From Phaeobacter sp. B1627 (GTDB taxonomy: Bacteria; Pseudomonadota; Alphaproteobacteria; Rhodobacterales; Rhodobacteraceae): 37,258 nucleotides of DNA. The stretch spans positions 1-37,258 of the forward strand of contig NZ_VCNK01000040.1 of the NCBI RefSeq assembly GCF_006265095.1. The letters run 5' to 3'. This document shows, piece by piece, positions 8,004-15,523 of the stretch. The position numbers and the translations under genes were made by a program. The notes under the pieces are model-generated. The model saw only the letters and a list, made by a program, of their open reading frames with translations. It was not told where the DNA came from and did not search any database. Positions within the stretch are counted from its first letter, which is position 1. Every line of letters begins with the position of its first letter.

Positions 8004-8663
8004 CTACCATTCGTGCATGGATGCCACGACACGCCCGACGACACGGACGCCGTCAGCCTCCGGCGTCTTGATTTCAATCGGCGCATACTGAGCGTTGCGG
8101 CTGACCAAGCGGACCGTATCGCCCGGGATATACTGAACGCGCTTCACGAACAGGTTGCCGGAGTATTGAACTGCATAGATCTTGCCGTCCGCCAGATCTG
8201 TGTTGGCAAGGTCGATCAGCACGAGATCACCGTCATTCAGGTCCGGCTCCATGCTGTCTCCACGAACGGAAATCACCGACAATGTGTTCGGCTTCAAGCC
8301 CCGTTTGTCGAGCCATTTCCGATTGAATGCGTAGGCTTGGGTCCCGGCCTCAGATGGGACCTCAGACCCATTACCTGCGGATGCTTCCACTTCAAAGCGC
8401 GGTACTTTGATGAACTGGCCGGCAGTACAATTTACGTCGTCAGACTGTTGCGCGGCCGGTGAATCAGTAAGAAGTGCGTTGATGTCTACGGTAAATTGTA
8501 CTGCAAGACCCCGTAGGAAGTCATGATCCACCCTCTGCTTGCCGCTCTCAATGTTCTGAATTTTGGACTTTGATACACCTAGAATGCCTGCAAACGCCTC
8601 CTGTGACATGCCGGACTTGGACCTTATATCTTTGATTTTACTTGTTAAATCGTGGTTTGGCAT
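8004..8663 (-). CDS. Phage repressor, XRE HTH plus S24 LexA-like autopeptidase
   Basis: This 219-residue protein is the lysogeny repressor, the counterpart of Mu c by position but of the lambda CI/LexA fold. Start ATG 8663 is chosen because GGAG lies 8 nt upstream; a TTG at 8675 would sit on that site. Residues 8-50 form an XRE helix-turn-helix (MSQEAFAGILGVSKSKIQNI). Residues about 88-215 are an S24 peptidase with Ser137 (GDSM) and Lys174 (FVKRV), 37 residues apart as in LexA. An Ala-Gly bond at 96-97 (SAGNG) is a candidate self-cleavage site, which would make induction RecA-dependent (known for the family, inferred here). It is divergent from the early operon and very likely binds the two operators at 8676-8721. 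Confidence 0.92.
   Translation of the reverse strand: MPNHDLTSKIKDIRSKSGMSQEAFAGILGVSKSKIQNIESGKQRVDHDFLRGLAVQFTVDINALLTDSPAAQQSDDVNCTAGQFIKVPRFEVEASAGNGSEVPSEAGTQAYAFNRKWLDKRGLKPNTLSVISVRGDSMEPDLNDGDLVLIDLANTDLADGKIYAVQYSGNLFVKRVQYIPGDTVRLVSRNAQYAPIEIKTPEADGVRVVGRVVASMHEW
8422..8504. repeat. 14-bp perfect inverted repeat inside the repressor gene
   Basis: GCAGTACAATTTAC (8422-8435) and its exact complement GTAAATTGTACTGC (8491-8504) lie 55 bp apart inside the repressor coding sequence. The two copies are read in different senses and encode unrelated residues, so protein repetition does not explain the match. Confidence 0.6.
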
Positions 8664-8675
8664 TGGGGTCTCCAA

Positions 8676-8721
8676 AATATCGTAAATAATACTTGATGTA
8701 GGTAGTAATATTTACGATATT
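8676..8721. promoter_or_regulatory. Paired operators between repressor and early operon
   Basis: AATATCGTAAATAATACT (8676-8693) and AGTAATATTTACGATATT (8704-8721) are inverted copies matching at 17 of 18 bases. Each contains a near-palindromic core of the type AATATCGTAAATATT. They occupy the divergent promoter region, the expected place for repressor and Ner/Cro binding. Confidence 0.85.
8693..8721 (+). promoter_or_regulatory. Candidate early promoter
   Basis: TTGATG (8693-8698) and GATATT (8716-8721) are 17 bp apart, each matching the consensus at 4 of 6 bases. The -10 box lies inside the right operator arm, so repressor binding would block it. For the opposite direction, TATTAT on the minus strand (8686-8691) is a good -10 box for the repressor gene and lies in the left operator arm, but no good -35 was seen. 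Confidence 0.5.
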
Positions 8722-8764
8722 GGTGTTGTAAGGACACGCCGCAAGGCGGCATCGCGAGGTAACA

Positions 8765-9067
8765 ATGCCAAAGTTTATTAAACCGTTCCAGCCCGGAGCG
8801 ATCCTGCATGAAGTCATTGTTGGCGCGTTTCGCTCGGCTGGGACCAGTTTTGAGGCTTGGTGCAAGGAAAACAGCGTTCATCCAAGCACCGCCCGCACTG
8901 CGACTTACGGGCAGTCGGGCGGCTCTCAGGGAAGGGCGCTTCTTCAGCGGATCATCAATGCAGCAGGAGAGGACCTCGTTTCTGCGGGCTATGCCAAGAG
9001 GATGATCGCAGAGGCCACGCGCCTTTCTGAGCCAAGCGAAACGAACGCGGAGACCGCGCCCAAATGA
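8765..9067 (+). CDS. First early-operon protein, Ner/Cro-position putative DNA-binding protein
   Basis: This 100-residue protein is the first gene of the early operon, with GAGGT (8756-8760) ahead of the ATG. In Mu this slot holds Ner, which turns down early transcription. The sequence resembles a helix-turn-helix region at about residues 10-50 (GAILHEVIVGAFRSAGTSFE then NSVHPSTARTATYG), where a small recognition-like helix follows a turn. The C-terminus is Ser/Glu-rich. It is not obviously homologous to Mu Ner. The function is inferred from position and a weak HTH pattern. Confidence 0.7.
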   Translation: MPKFIKPFQPGAILHEVIVGAFRSAGTSFEAWCKENSVHPSTARTATYGQSGGSQGRALLQRIINAAGEDLVSAGYAKRMIAEATRLSEPSETNAETAPK

Positions 9068-9318
9068 ACCAGTTTCGCGGAACCCCAACACCACAATCCA
9101 TCACTCACGGGCAGACCGGGGTATTCGCGACACGCGAGGCCGAGGCCTCGCAGGGTCCAGGCCGTATCACACCGGCGCTCACTTTGCGCGCGGCCTGGAC
9201 CCGCTTTCGCCGCGCGGAGCGGCAATTTTCTAGCAGCATTTGGGGCGATGTCCTGGGCGTCATCAGCCTCGCCATCATGTTCGGCGGTTTGCTCTACGCG
9301 CCGCTGCTTTGGGAGTGA
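9064..9318 (+). CDS. Small protein with C-terminal membrane span (84 aa)
   Basis: The ATG overlaps the stop of the preceding gene (ATGA), indicating translational coupling. The N-terminal about 55 residues are polar and Arg-rich (AAWTRFRRAERQFSS). A hydrophobic segment near the end (DVLGVISLAIMFGGLLYAPL) should span the inner membrane. No family is recognised. It is a typical early accessory gene of transposable phages. Confidence 0.6.
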   Translation: MNQFRGTPTPQSITHGQTGVFATREAEASQGPGRITPALTLRAAWTRFRRAERQFSSSIWGDVLGVISLAIMFGGLLYAPLLWE

Positions 9319-9330
9319 GAGGAGAATAAC

Positions 9331-9612
9331 ATGAGCTTTAGTCTGGCCAGTCTAGTGCGTCTTGTAGCGCAACCCATACGTAGGGGATGCGGCAAGTCGA
9401 AAGGCATTTGTAAGTGCGGATGTCCCACCGCCGAGGAACAAGTACGTGCCTTGGAGGAGCATCGTTTGCACAAGGGAACTTGGCATGACGCGCCATGGCC
9501 CAGACCGTGTGGGCCATCATGCCAAGCGTTGCGCGGTCGCGCATTGGTGTTCGATCAATCCAGTCAGGCATACCGACTTGTTCCAAGCCGCCGGGCAAGG
9601 CGCGCCGAATGA
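9331..9612 (+). CDS. Doubtful Cys-rich small ORF antisense to the 9338-9760 gene
   Basis: The start is well made, with AGAGGAGA just 5 nt before ATG 9331 and in line with the early operon. The first 35 residues are basic and contain CGKSKGICKCGC. The rest reads poorly (many Arg, Pro, Ser) and is wholly antisense to a minus-strand frame that looks more protein-like. Either the plus start is real and yields a short protein, or it is a relic of the gene displaced by the minus-strand insertion. Confidence 0.25.
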   Translation: MSFSLASLVRLVAQPIRRGCGKSKGICKCGCPTAEEQVRALEEHRLHKGTWHDAPWPRPCGPSCQALRGRALVFDQSSQAYRLVPSRRARRAE

Positions 9613-9760
9613 TCTTGGGCAACTCGTCTGGAGCTGGCTTGGGGGCAGGCCATTCGGTTGTGCCTACGTTGCGCCACAGTTCCTCAAGCTCGCCTGCGAA
9701 TTCGCTGACCGCCATAAGTTTCAGGGGCGTTTTCCGAACCAGTCTTCGTCTTCGAGCCAC
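9338..9760 (-). CDS. Unknown protein encoded against the early operon
   Basis: This minus-strand frame has protein-like composition and GC-rich third positions from about 9715 to 9338 (MAVSEFAGELEELWRNVG onwards, W-rich, ending at a TAA). The start is uncertain. GTG 9760 gives 140 residues with a very basic N-terminus; ATG 9715 gives 125 residues but has no ribosome binding site. A second frame from ATG 9762 reads MWLEDEDWFGKRP and stops 6 bases before ATG 9715. Joined by a -1 shift at CGC CCC TGA it would make a smoother N-terminus, so a frameshift mutation or recoding is possible. No family is recognised. Transposable phages normally transcribe this block in one direction, so this is probably an acquired gene or a lysogeny-expressed gene. 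Confidence 0.45.
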   Translation of the reverse strand: MARRRRLVRKTPLKLMAVSEFAGELEELWRNVGTTEWPAPKPAPDELPKIIRRALPGGLEQVGMPDWIDRTPMRDRATLGMMAHTVWAMARHAKFPCANDAPPRHVLVPRRWDIRTYKCLSTCRIPYVWVALQDALDWPD

Positions 9761-9848
9761 ATATTTTCCAAATCCAAGCCCTCCGAATGCGCGTTTGAAT
9801 GCGATTGCTGCGTGTTTGAAGCGACGAAATAATAGAGGTTTAATCGCA

Positions 9849-10703
9849 ATGGCTGCAACGATCATCCAGTCGATCACCGAACTGCCGGTTGGCGACATTG
9901 AAATGAACAACCGGTTGCGCCCTGTCTCCCGTGCGGGTGTCGAAGCAATCAAGGCGTCGATCACTGAGCTAGGGGTGATGAAGGACGCGATCCATGTCCG
10001 CAAGATCAAGCGCAGTGGCAAGATTGAGCTTCTGGCCGGGGCGCATCGCCTGACGGCTGCGCGCGATCTCGGCTGGGAAAGCATCACGGTGGTGTGCTGG
10101 GAGTGCAATGACGACTTTGCCCGGCTGATGGAGATCGACGATAACCTCGCTGGGTCTGGGCTGACTGCGCTCGACACCGCCGTGTTTCTCGCGGAGCGCA
10201 AGAAGGTCTACGAGAAGCTGCACCCGGAGACGCGGGGTGGCGTGGCCGGGGGGCGGGCTCGTCAAGGGTTAGCAAACGACACGATGTCGTTTGCTGCGGC
10301 CACGGCCGAGAAGTTTGGAACCTCGGTGCGTCAAATCGAGCGGATCGTACGCGCTGGGAAATCTCTCACGGGCGGTGACGCGCACCGGCTTCGCTCCTCT
10401 GAGCGCCCGATCACGTTGGCCGATTTGACCGAACTGTCAAAAGTCGGTGATGTGTCAGAACGCTACCGCGTCGTGAACTTGCTGGCAGAGGGCAAGGTCA
10501 AGTCTGCCAAAGACGCGCGCCGTACCTGGGCCAGCGAGAACAATCGCGGTGTCACGCCGCCGATGAACAACACCGAAAAGACGTGGCAGCGGCTGCAAGA
10601 CGCGTGGCGGCGCGCGCCCAAGGCGGGACGGGTGATCTTTCTCGAAGAGCATGGCGACGAGGTGCAGGCGCTCCTTGACGAAATTCGGGGAGGGCGTGGC
10701 TGA
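9849..10703 (+). CDS. ParB/Srx-like nuclease-fold DNA-binding protein
   Basis: This 284-residue protein has a ParB N-terminal fold at about residues 8-100: ELPVGDIEMNNRLR, then a GIxEPI-like region, and the conserved LLAGAHRLTAARDLGW (the G-x-H/R-R motif). A central helical segment near 150-175 (AAATAEKFGTSVRQIERIV) is a KorB-like helix-turn-helix. AGAGG lies 11 bp before ATG 9849. Its stop overlaps the transposase start (TGATG). ParB-like proteins occur just upstream of the transposase in several Mu-like phages, where their role is not established; plasmid-type partition is unlikely without ParA or a centromere here. Confidence 0.85.
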   Translation: MAATIIQSITELPVGDIEMNNRLRPVSRAGVEAIKASITELGVMKDAIHVRKIKRSGKIELLAGAHRLTAARDLGWESITVVCWECNDDFARLMEIDDNLAGSGLTALDTAVFLAERKKVYEKLHPETRGGVAGGRARQGLANDTMSFAAATAEKFGTSVRQIERIVRAGKSLTGGDAHRLRSSERPITLADLTELSKVGDVSERYRVVNLLAEGKVKSAKDARRTWASENNRGVTPPMNNTEKTWQRLQDAWRRAPKAGRVIFLEEHGDEVQALLDEIRGGRG

Positions 10704-12811
10704 TGGACGCGCCGAGCCAGGAATGGTGGAGCGCGGCGGAGATCGCCGAGGCGCGCCTTCCTGATCTGCCGACCACCAAACGCAAGATAAACCAGCGCGC
10801 CAAGAGCGAAGGCTGGGACCGCCAGACGGGCAAGGTGCGCCGTCGCAAGGGGAGGGGCGGCGGGCTGGAATATCACTATTCCCTGTTCCCGGTGCGCGCG
10901 TGTCTTGCCCTGATCAAGCCGCCGCATGAGGTCGAGACCAAACGCAGCCGCGAGGAGGCCTGGGCCGACTTCGACCGTCTCAATGACAACGCGAAACACA
11001 AAGCAGAGGCGCGGCTGAAAGTCGTCTGTCTGGTGGCCGAGTGCGCGGGCGCAGGTATGTTCCGCTCGGCCGCAGTCTCCGCAGTTGCGATGCGCTCTGA
11101 GGTTTCGGAAAAGTCCGTCTGGAACTGGCTGCAGATGATCGAGGGTGTGGCCGAGGCGGATTGGTTGGCGTTTGTCGCGCCGAAACCAACCGGCGGTCGC
11201 GGCAAGGCCGAGCCGATTGATCCGGCCTTCTTTAGCCTGATCCGCGACGACTGGCTACGGCTGGAAGGGCCATCGCTGACGTCCTGTTACGACCGGGCCA
11301 AGCGGGTGGCCAGGAAAGAAGGCCTCCCGGTTGCGCCCATCCATCAGGTGCGCCGCAAGATGAAGGAGGCCGTGTCCAAACCGACCGAGGTCTTCTTGCG
11401 CCATGGGGCCGAGGCCTTGCGGCGCTACTACCCGCACCAGGACCGCGACAAGAGCGCATTGAGCGCCATGGAGTGCATCTGCGGCGACTATCACAAGTTC
11501 GACGTCTTTGTGCGCTGGCCCGGCGAGAGCCTGCCCGTGCGTGTCCAGGGCGTGTTCTTTTCCGACGTCTATTCGGGCAAGATCCTGTCCTGGCGTTTGT
11601 CCCTGACCGCCAACAGCCATACGGTGCAGCTCGCGCTTGGCGATCTGGTGGAGCGCTACGGCATCCCGAAATCTGCGCTCCTGGACAATGGTCGCGAATT
11701 CGCGGCCAAGGTCATCACCGGGGGCACGGAAACCCGCTTTCGCTTCAAGATGCGGGAGGACGATATTCCGGGCCTGCTCCCGATGCTGGGCGTCAAGATC
11801 CATTGGGCCACGCCCTACTCGGGGCAATCCAAGCCCATTGAACGCGCATTCCGTGACCTCTGTGATCGTGTCGCCAAGCATCCTGCATTCGAGGGCGCGT
11901 ACACTGGCAACAAGCCCGACGCGAAACCGGAAAACTATGGCAATCGCGCGGTGCCGCTTGAGGAGTTCATCGCTGTCCTCACCGAAGAGGTTGAAGACCA
12001 CAACGCCCGCGAGGGACGCCGTAGTGAAATCGCCTACGGTCGGTCCTTCAATCAGGTGTTTGAAGCCTCCTATAAAGCCACGCCCATTCGCAAGGCGACC
12101 AAGGAGCAGCGTCGCCTTTGGCTCATGGGGGCCGAAGGTCTCAAGGCCAGCGCGAAGAATGGCGAGCTGAAACTGCTTGGCTCCCGCTATTGGGCCGCAT
12201 GGATGTATCGGATTGCCGGCCAAAAGGTGGTGGGGCGTTTCGATCCTGACAATGTCCGTGCGGGTCTGCACGTCTATGACCTGGATGGGCAGTATATTGG
12301 CCACGCGGCCTGCGTCGAGAAGGGCGATTTCCTCGGTGTGGCAGACGCCCGCGAAATGGCCCGCAAGCGCGGCCAGTTCATCCGAGCGGCCAAGGAAGAA
12401 GCGCGTGCAAGCCGAGAGTTCTCCGCTGCCGAGATCGCCGCGCGCCTTCGGGCCGCTGGTGAAGATGCCAAAGCGGACGATCTGCCCGAGGCGGAAATCG
12501 TGCAACTGGTTCCGCCCCACGCCAAGTCTCCCAAGACACCCAAAGCACCGGTGCTGGGTCGTCGTGACAATGACGCGGCCACCGAGGCGCGGCTGGAAGC
12601 TGAAATCGCCAGGCTGGCAGACCGCCGCACGTCGGCCCCGCTGGAAGAGGACCCCGAAGTCAATTTCGAGCGGTGCCAGGAACTGGAACGCCTCGACGCA
12701 GACGGTCACCCGCTGACCGAAGAACAACGCAATTTCCTGCGGGATTATCAACGATCTGCCGCCTATCGGAGCTTCTTGCGCATGCGCAGGGCCTTCGGCG
12801 GCGAGGAATAG
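10703..12811 (+). CDS. MuA-like DDE transposase
   Basis: This 702-residue protein catalyses end cleavage and strand transfer for integration and replicative transposition. Residues about 5-62 are the MuA winged-helix N-terminal domain (EWWSAAEIAE through EYHYSLFP), which in Mu binds the enhancer. Central helical domains should bind the phage ends. The catalytic core carries D262 (CGDYHKF), D328 (LLDNGREF) and E380 (KPIERAF). The spacings of 66 and 52 are close to those of MuA (D269, D336, E392). A beta-barrel region follows (VVGRFDPDNVRAGLHVYDLDG), then a charged C-terminal tail where MuA contacts MuB and ClpX. Length is slightly above MuA (663). All three catalytic residues are intact, so it is likely active. 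Start overlaps the ParB-like stop by one base. Confidence 0.97.
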   Translation: MDAPSQEWWSAAEIAEARLPDLPTTKRKINQRAKSEGWDRQTGKVRRRKGRGGGLEYHYSLFPVRACLALIKPPHEVETKRSREEAWADFDRLNDNAKHKAEARLKVVCLVAECAGAGMFRSAAVSAVAMRSEVSEKSVWNWLQMIEGVAEADWLAFVAPKPTGGRGKAEPIDPAFFSLIRDDWLRLEGPSLTSCYDRAKRVARKEGLPVAPIHQVRRKMKEAVSKPTEVFLRHGAEALRRYYPHQDRDKSALSAMECICGDYHKFDVFVRWPGESLPVRVQGVFFSDVYSGKILSWRLSLTANSHTVQLALGDLVERYGIPKSALLDNGREFAAKVITGGTETRFRFKMREDDIPGLLPMLGVKIHWATPYSGQSKPIERAFRDLCDRVAKHPAFEGAYTGNKPDAKPENYGNRAVPLEEFIAVLTEEVEDHNAREGRRSEIAYGRSFNQVFEASYKATPIRKATKEQRRLWLMGAEGLKASAKNGELKLLGSRYWAAWMYRIAGQKVVGRFDPDNVRAGLHVYDLDGQYIGHAACVEKGDFLGVADAREMARKRGQFIRAAKEEARASREFSAAEIAARLRAAGEDAKADDLPEAEIVQLVPPHAKSPKTPKAPVLGRRDNDAATEARLEAEIARLADRRTSAPLEEDPEVNFERCQELERLDADGHPLTEEQRNFLRDYQRSAAYRSFLRMRRAFGGEE

Positions 12812-12822
12812 GAGAGCAGAGC

Positions 12823-13602
12823 ATGACACCAAATATTGCCCCTTTGCGCAACGTCGCAGCACTCACCGCATTGGTTGACCGGGTCCATGATAGATCGATG
12901 GGGCTTCCGGGTATGGCGGTTTTCTACGGCCCCTCGGGCTGGGGCAAAACCACGGCGACCACCTTTGTGACCAACGAATACGGCGCGTATTGCGTGCAGG
13001 TTCTGAGCTGCTGGACGCCGAGCTACTTCCTGCAGTCGATCATGAAGGAAATCGGGCTGAAGCCGGTGCGCGGTGTGCCCGCCATGGTGGACGCAATCGC
13101 CGCCAATCTGGCGCGGGTGGACCGGCCGTTGATCATCGACGACGCCCAGTACCTGACCAAGAACAAGAAGCTGATCGAACTGGCGCGGGATCTCTACGAA
13201 GCCAGCCAGACCACCCTGATCCTGGTGGGCGAGGAAGAGCTGCCGCAGCACCTAACCAGGTGGGAGAACATCCACAACCGCCAGCTTGCCCATGAACCGG
13301 CGCTGGCGTGCAACCTGTCCGACGCAACCAAGCTGGCGCAGATCTACAGCCCCTCGGTTGAGATATCAGAGGACCTCCTGAGCGCGATTGTCGAAGCCTC
13401 GGGCGGGTCGATCCGCCGGGTGGTGACCAATATCGACCGGGCCAAGGAAGCGGCGCTGTCCAGGGGCACCAATCGCGCCGACCTCGCATTGTGGGGCAGC
13501 CGCAATTTCGAGACCGGCCAGCCCCCGGCGGTGCGCCGTGTCGCGGCAACGCCCGCCCAATCATCCCGCCCGGCTCTCAAAGCGATTGGGGGCCAGAAAT
13601 GA
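12823..13602 (+). CDS. MuB-like AAA+ target-selection ATPase
   Basis: This 259-residue AAA+ ATPase has Walker A GPSGWGKT at residues 36-43 and Walker B LIIDD at 103-107, followed by AQYL. In Mu, MuB binds target DNA as an ATP filament, delivers it to MuA and gives target immunity. This is known for the family and inferred here from position directly after the transposase. GGAGA lies upstream of ATG 12823. The protein is shorter than MuB (312) because it lacks an N-terminal HTH, as in the B3/D3112 type. The end is basic and Pro/Ala-rich and overlaps the next gene by 4 bp. Confidence 0.93.
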   Translation: MTPNIAPLRNVAALTALVDRVHDRSMGLPGMAVFYGPSGWGKTTATTFVTNEYGAYCVQVLSCWTPSYFLQSIMKEIGLKPVRGVPAMVDAIAANLARVDRPLIIDDAQYLTKNKKLIELARDLYEASQTTLILVGEEELPQHLTRWENIHNRQLAHEPALACNLSDATKLAQIYSPSVEISEDLLSAIVEASGGSIRRVVTNIDRAKEAALSRGTNRADLALWGSRNFETGQPPAVRRVAATPAQSSRPALKAIGGQK

Positions 13603-14141
13603 CTGTTTTTCGCTCTGACATGGAGGCGGGGGTCTGGAAGCGTGCCCAGAGCTTGCAGAGCCTCCACTGGACGAACCTTTTGGAGTTGGGCGTGGCCCGC
13701 AGCACCGCCAAGAGCTTTGTCCGGCGCTGGGCGCAGGCGGGATTGCTGACGCGCATCGACACGGGCGACCACCGCAAGATTTACGCCTTCGCTGATCGGG
13801 GGCCGCAGCCGGAATTTGTGCCCGCATATGATGAAAGCGCCGAGGGCAACATGTGGCGCAGCATGCGCGGTCTGCGGCAGTTTTCGGCGACGGATATTGC
13901 CGCGCATTCCAACGCGGGCGGCATTCAAGTCCCGGTGCAGAAGGCGCGCGCCTATTGCCGGTTGCTGCTGCAATCCGGGCACCTTCGCGTCCAGTCTTCG
14001 GCGGTGCCGGGCAAGCGCGAGCCGCGCTATCGGCTGGTGAACTACACCGGCCCGGTCGCGCCCAAGCCGCGCCAGATCAAAGGCGTGTTCGACGCGAATA
14101 CCGCCGATTTCACCTCACTCGACAAGGAGATCCTGCTGTGA
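13599..14141 (+). CDS. Winged-helix-like early protein
   Basis: This 180-residue protein starts at an ATGA overlap with the transposition ATPase. The first 70 residues read as a winged helix (VWKRAQSLQSLHWTNLLELG, AQAGLLTRIDTGDHRKIYAF), with a second similar repeat at about 85-150 (MWRSMRGLRQFSATDIAAHS, LLQSGHLRV, PRYRLVNYTG). Two tandem winged helices suggest DNA binding. No precise family is recognised. It probably acts in early regulation or transposition. Confidence 0.75.
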   Translation: MTVFRSDMEAGVWKRAQSLQSLHWTNLLELGVARSTAKSFVRRWAQAGLLTRIDTGDHRKIYAFADRGPQPEFVPAYDESAEGNMWRSMRGLRQFSATDIAAHSNAGGIQVPVQKARAYCRLLLQSGHLRVQSSAVPGKREPRYRLVNYTGPVAPKPRQIKGVFDANTADFTSLDKEILL

Positions 14142-14512
14142 CCGCAAATACAGTTGCCATGACAAAAGCCCGCAGCGGCTGGGGCGAGGACTTGCCTGAT
14201 TGGGTCCGCGCCCTGGCCGTGGAGTGCGATCTGACGTCGCAAGCGCGGGCCGCATATCGGCTGGGATACTCGGCAGGCGCGATCAACTCGGTGCTGAGCA
14301 ACAAATACAAGGCCAGCATGAGGTCCATCGAGCTGACCGTGCGCGGTGTCCTGATGGCCGAGACTGTGACCTGTCCGGTGCTGGGCAAGATCGGCACGGA
14401 CAAATGCCGGATGTGGCGCGAACGCTCCAAGGAGTTCAGCGCCGCCAACAGCACCCACGTTCGCATGTTCAAGACATGCCCGTCCTGCCCGATGGCCGGA
14501 GACGGGGAATGA
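14138..14512 (+). CDS. Small HTH protein with C-terminal cysteines
   Basis: This 124-residue protein starts at GTG 14138, which overlaps the preceding stop and has AAGGAGA 7 bp upstream; ATG 14159 is the alternative. A helix-turn-helix-like part spans about residues 28-55 (LTSQARAAYRLGYSAGAINS VLSNKY). The C-terminal half has Cys residues in TCPVLG, DKCRMW and KTCPSCPM, suggesting a zinc site. Similar proteins follow transposase B in other Mu-like phages. The exact function is unknown. Confidence 0.8.
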   Translation: MTANTVAMTKARSGWGEDLPDWVRALAVECDLTSQARAAYRLGYSAGAINSVLSNKYKASMRSIELTVRGVLMAETVTCPVLGKIGTDKCRMWRERSKEFSAANSTHVRMFKTCPSCPMAGDGE

Positions 14513-14562
14513 CCTCCGCGACGATCCAAACAGGAATCCTGAACAGGAGTACAGGCAAATGA
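14509..14562 (+). CDS. 17-codon linking ORF
   Basis: This tiny frame (MTSATIQTGILNRSTGK) begins with an ATGA overlap on the stop of the upstream gene and ends with an ATGA overlap on the start of the DUF3164 gene. It bridges the 46-bp gap exactly and contains AGGAGT, the likely ribosome binding site for the next gene. It may serve only to keep ribosomes coupled, or be coincidental. Confidence 0.3.
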   Translation: MTSATIQTGILNRSTGK

Positions 14563-15236
14563 CAGAGCAGCATGCTCAACAAAACGACCCCTCCCGGCAG
14601 CCGGCCAAAGTGCCGAGCGGGGAGATCGAGATCAACGGTGTGTCCTATATGCAGAACGGCAAGGGTGACATGCGCCCAACCGAACTGGTGAAGCCGCAGG
14701 ACAAGCTGCAGGACCAGACGGTCCGCGCGATCATCGGCTTTGCGGTCGCGCTCAGCGAAGAGGTCGGGCGGTTCAAGAACCACGCCTTTGACGACATCAG
14801 CGCCTTTGAGGCGATCTTGGCCGAGAAGTACGACGCCAAGGTGGGCGGGGCCAAGGGCAACAAGACGCTGATCAGCTATGACGGGCGCTACAAGGTCCAG
14901 GTGCAGGTCTCCGATCTGGTGGACTTCGGCCCGGAACTGCAGATCGCCAAGAGCCTTGTCGACGAATGCCTGATCGAGTGGGCCGCCGATGCGCGTCCGG
15001 AGATCCGCGATATCGTCACCCGTGCGTTCAACACCGACAAGGCCGGGCAGATCAACCGCTCGGAAATCTTCATGCTGCTGCGGCTTGAGATCAGCGATGA
15101 GCGCTGGAAGCGCGCCATGCAGGCCATCAAGGACGCGATCCGCGTCGTCGGCTCCAAGTCCTATGTGCGCTGCTACCAGCGCCCCGCCGTCGACGCGGCG
15201 TGGGAGCCGATCCAGATCGACATCGCCAAGGCGTAG
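14559..15236 (+). CDS. DUF3164 family protein
   Basis: This 225-residue protein matches the DUF3164 proteins found in the early operon of many Mu-like phages: an N-terminal INGVSYMQNGKGDMRP segment, helical middle (DQTVRAIIGFAVALSEEVGR), the DGRYKVQVQ strand at about 108-116, and the C-terminal MLLRLEISDERWKRAMQAI and WEPIQIDIA. The family has no established biochemical role. AGGAGT lies 12 bp before the ATG. Confidence 0.9.
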   Translation: MTEQHAQQNDPSRQPAKVPSGEIEINGVSYMQNGKGDMRPTELVKPQDKLQDQTVRAIIGFAVALSEEVGRFKNHAFDDISAFEAILAEKYDAKVGGAKGNKTLISYDGRYKVQVQVSDLVDFGPELQIAKSLVDECLIEWAADARPEIRDIVTRAFNTDKAGQINRSEIFMLLRLEISDERWKRAMQAIKDAIRVVGSKSYVRCYQRPAVDAAWEPIQIDIAKA

Positions 15237-15247
15237 GGAGGCAGAGA

Positions 15248-15520
15248 ATGCAGATTGCAAAGTTCATGGACCCGCGTCGTGTCGTTGCCCGGCCGGAGAC
15301 CGACGACAAGCCGATTTCGGGCGGCATTTCCAGCGTTCTCGGGCGCGGGTATCCGGCCCAACTGGCAAATATGAACGTGGATCACCTGCTGATAGCCGCG
15401 AGTGCGCAAGAGGTGCGGCAGATGGCCGACCGCTGGGGGATCCCGGTTGCAATTGTCGAGCGCCGCAGCCGTGCGCTCGCCAACCATGCGGCGCATTTGA
15501 TCGCAGATCGGAAGGGCTGA
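15248..15520 (+). CDS. Small early protein (90 aa), unknown
   Basis: GGAGGCAGAG precedes ATG 15248. The product has a mixed alpha/beta look (NVDHLLIAASAQEVRQMADR then IPVAIVERRSRALANHAAHL) and no recognised domain. It is co-directional and closely spaced with the early operon. Composition and codon use match the surrounding phage genes, so it is probably real. Confidence 0.7.
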   Translation: MQIAKFMDPRRVVARPETDDKPISGGISSVLGRGYPAQLANMNVDHLLIAASAQEVRQMADRWGIPVAIVERRSRALANHAAHLIADRKG

Positions 15521-15523
15521 ACC

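Noticed and set aside
9495-9848. Upstream extension of the ParB-like gene to a start near 9495.
   Set aside because: The extra 118 codons read poorly and are antisense to a more protein-like frame, while ATG 9849 has a good ribosome binding site and begins the ParB fold.
11255-12862. A 535-codon minus-strand frame opposite the transposase.
   Set aside because: It mirrors a GC-rich gene with catalytic motifs intact and has no ribosome binding site or recognisable domain; it is a shadow.
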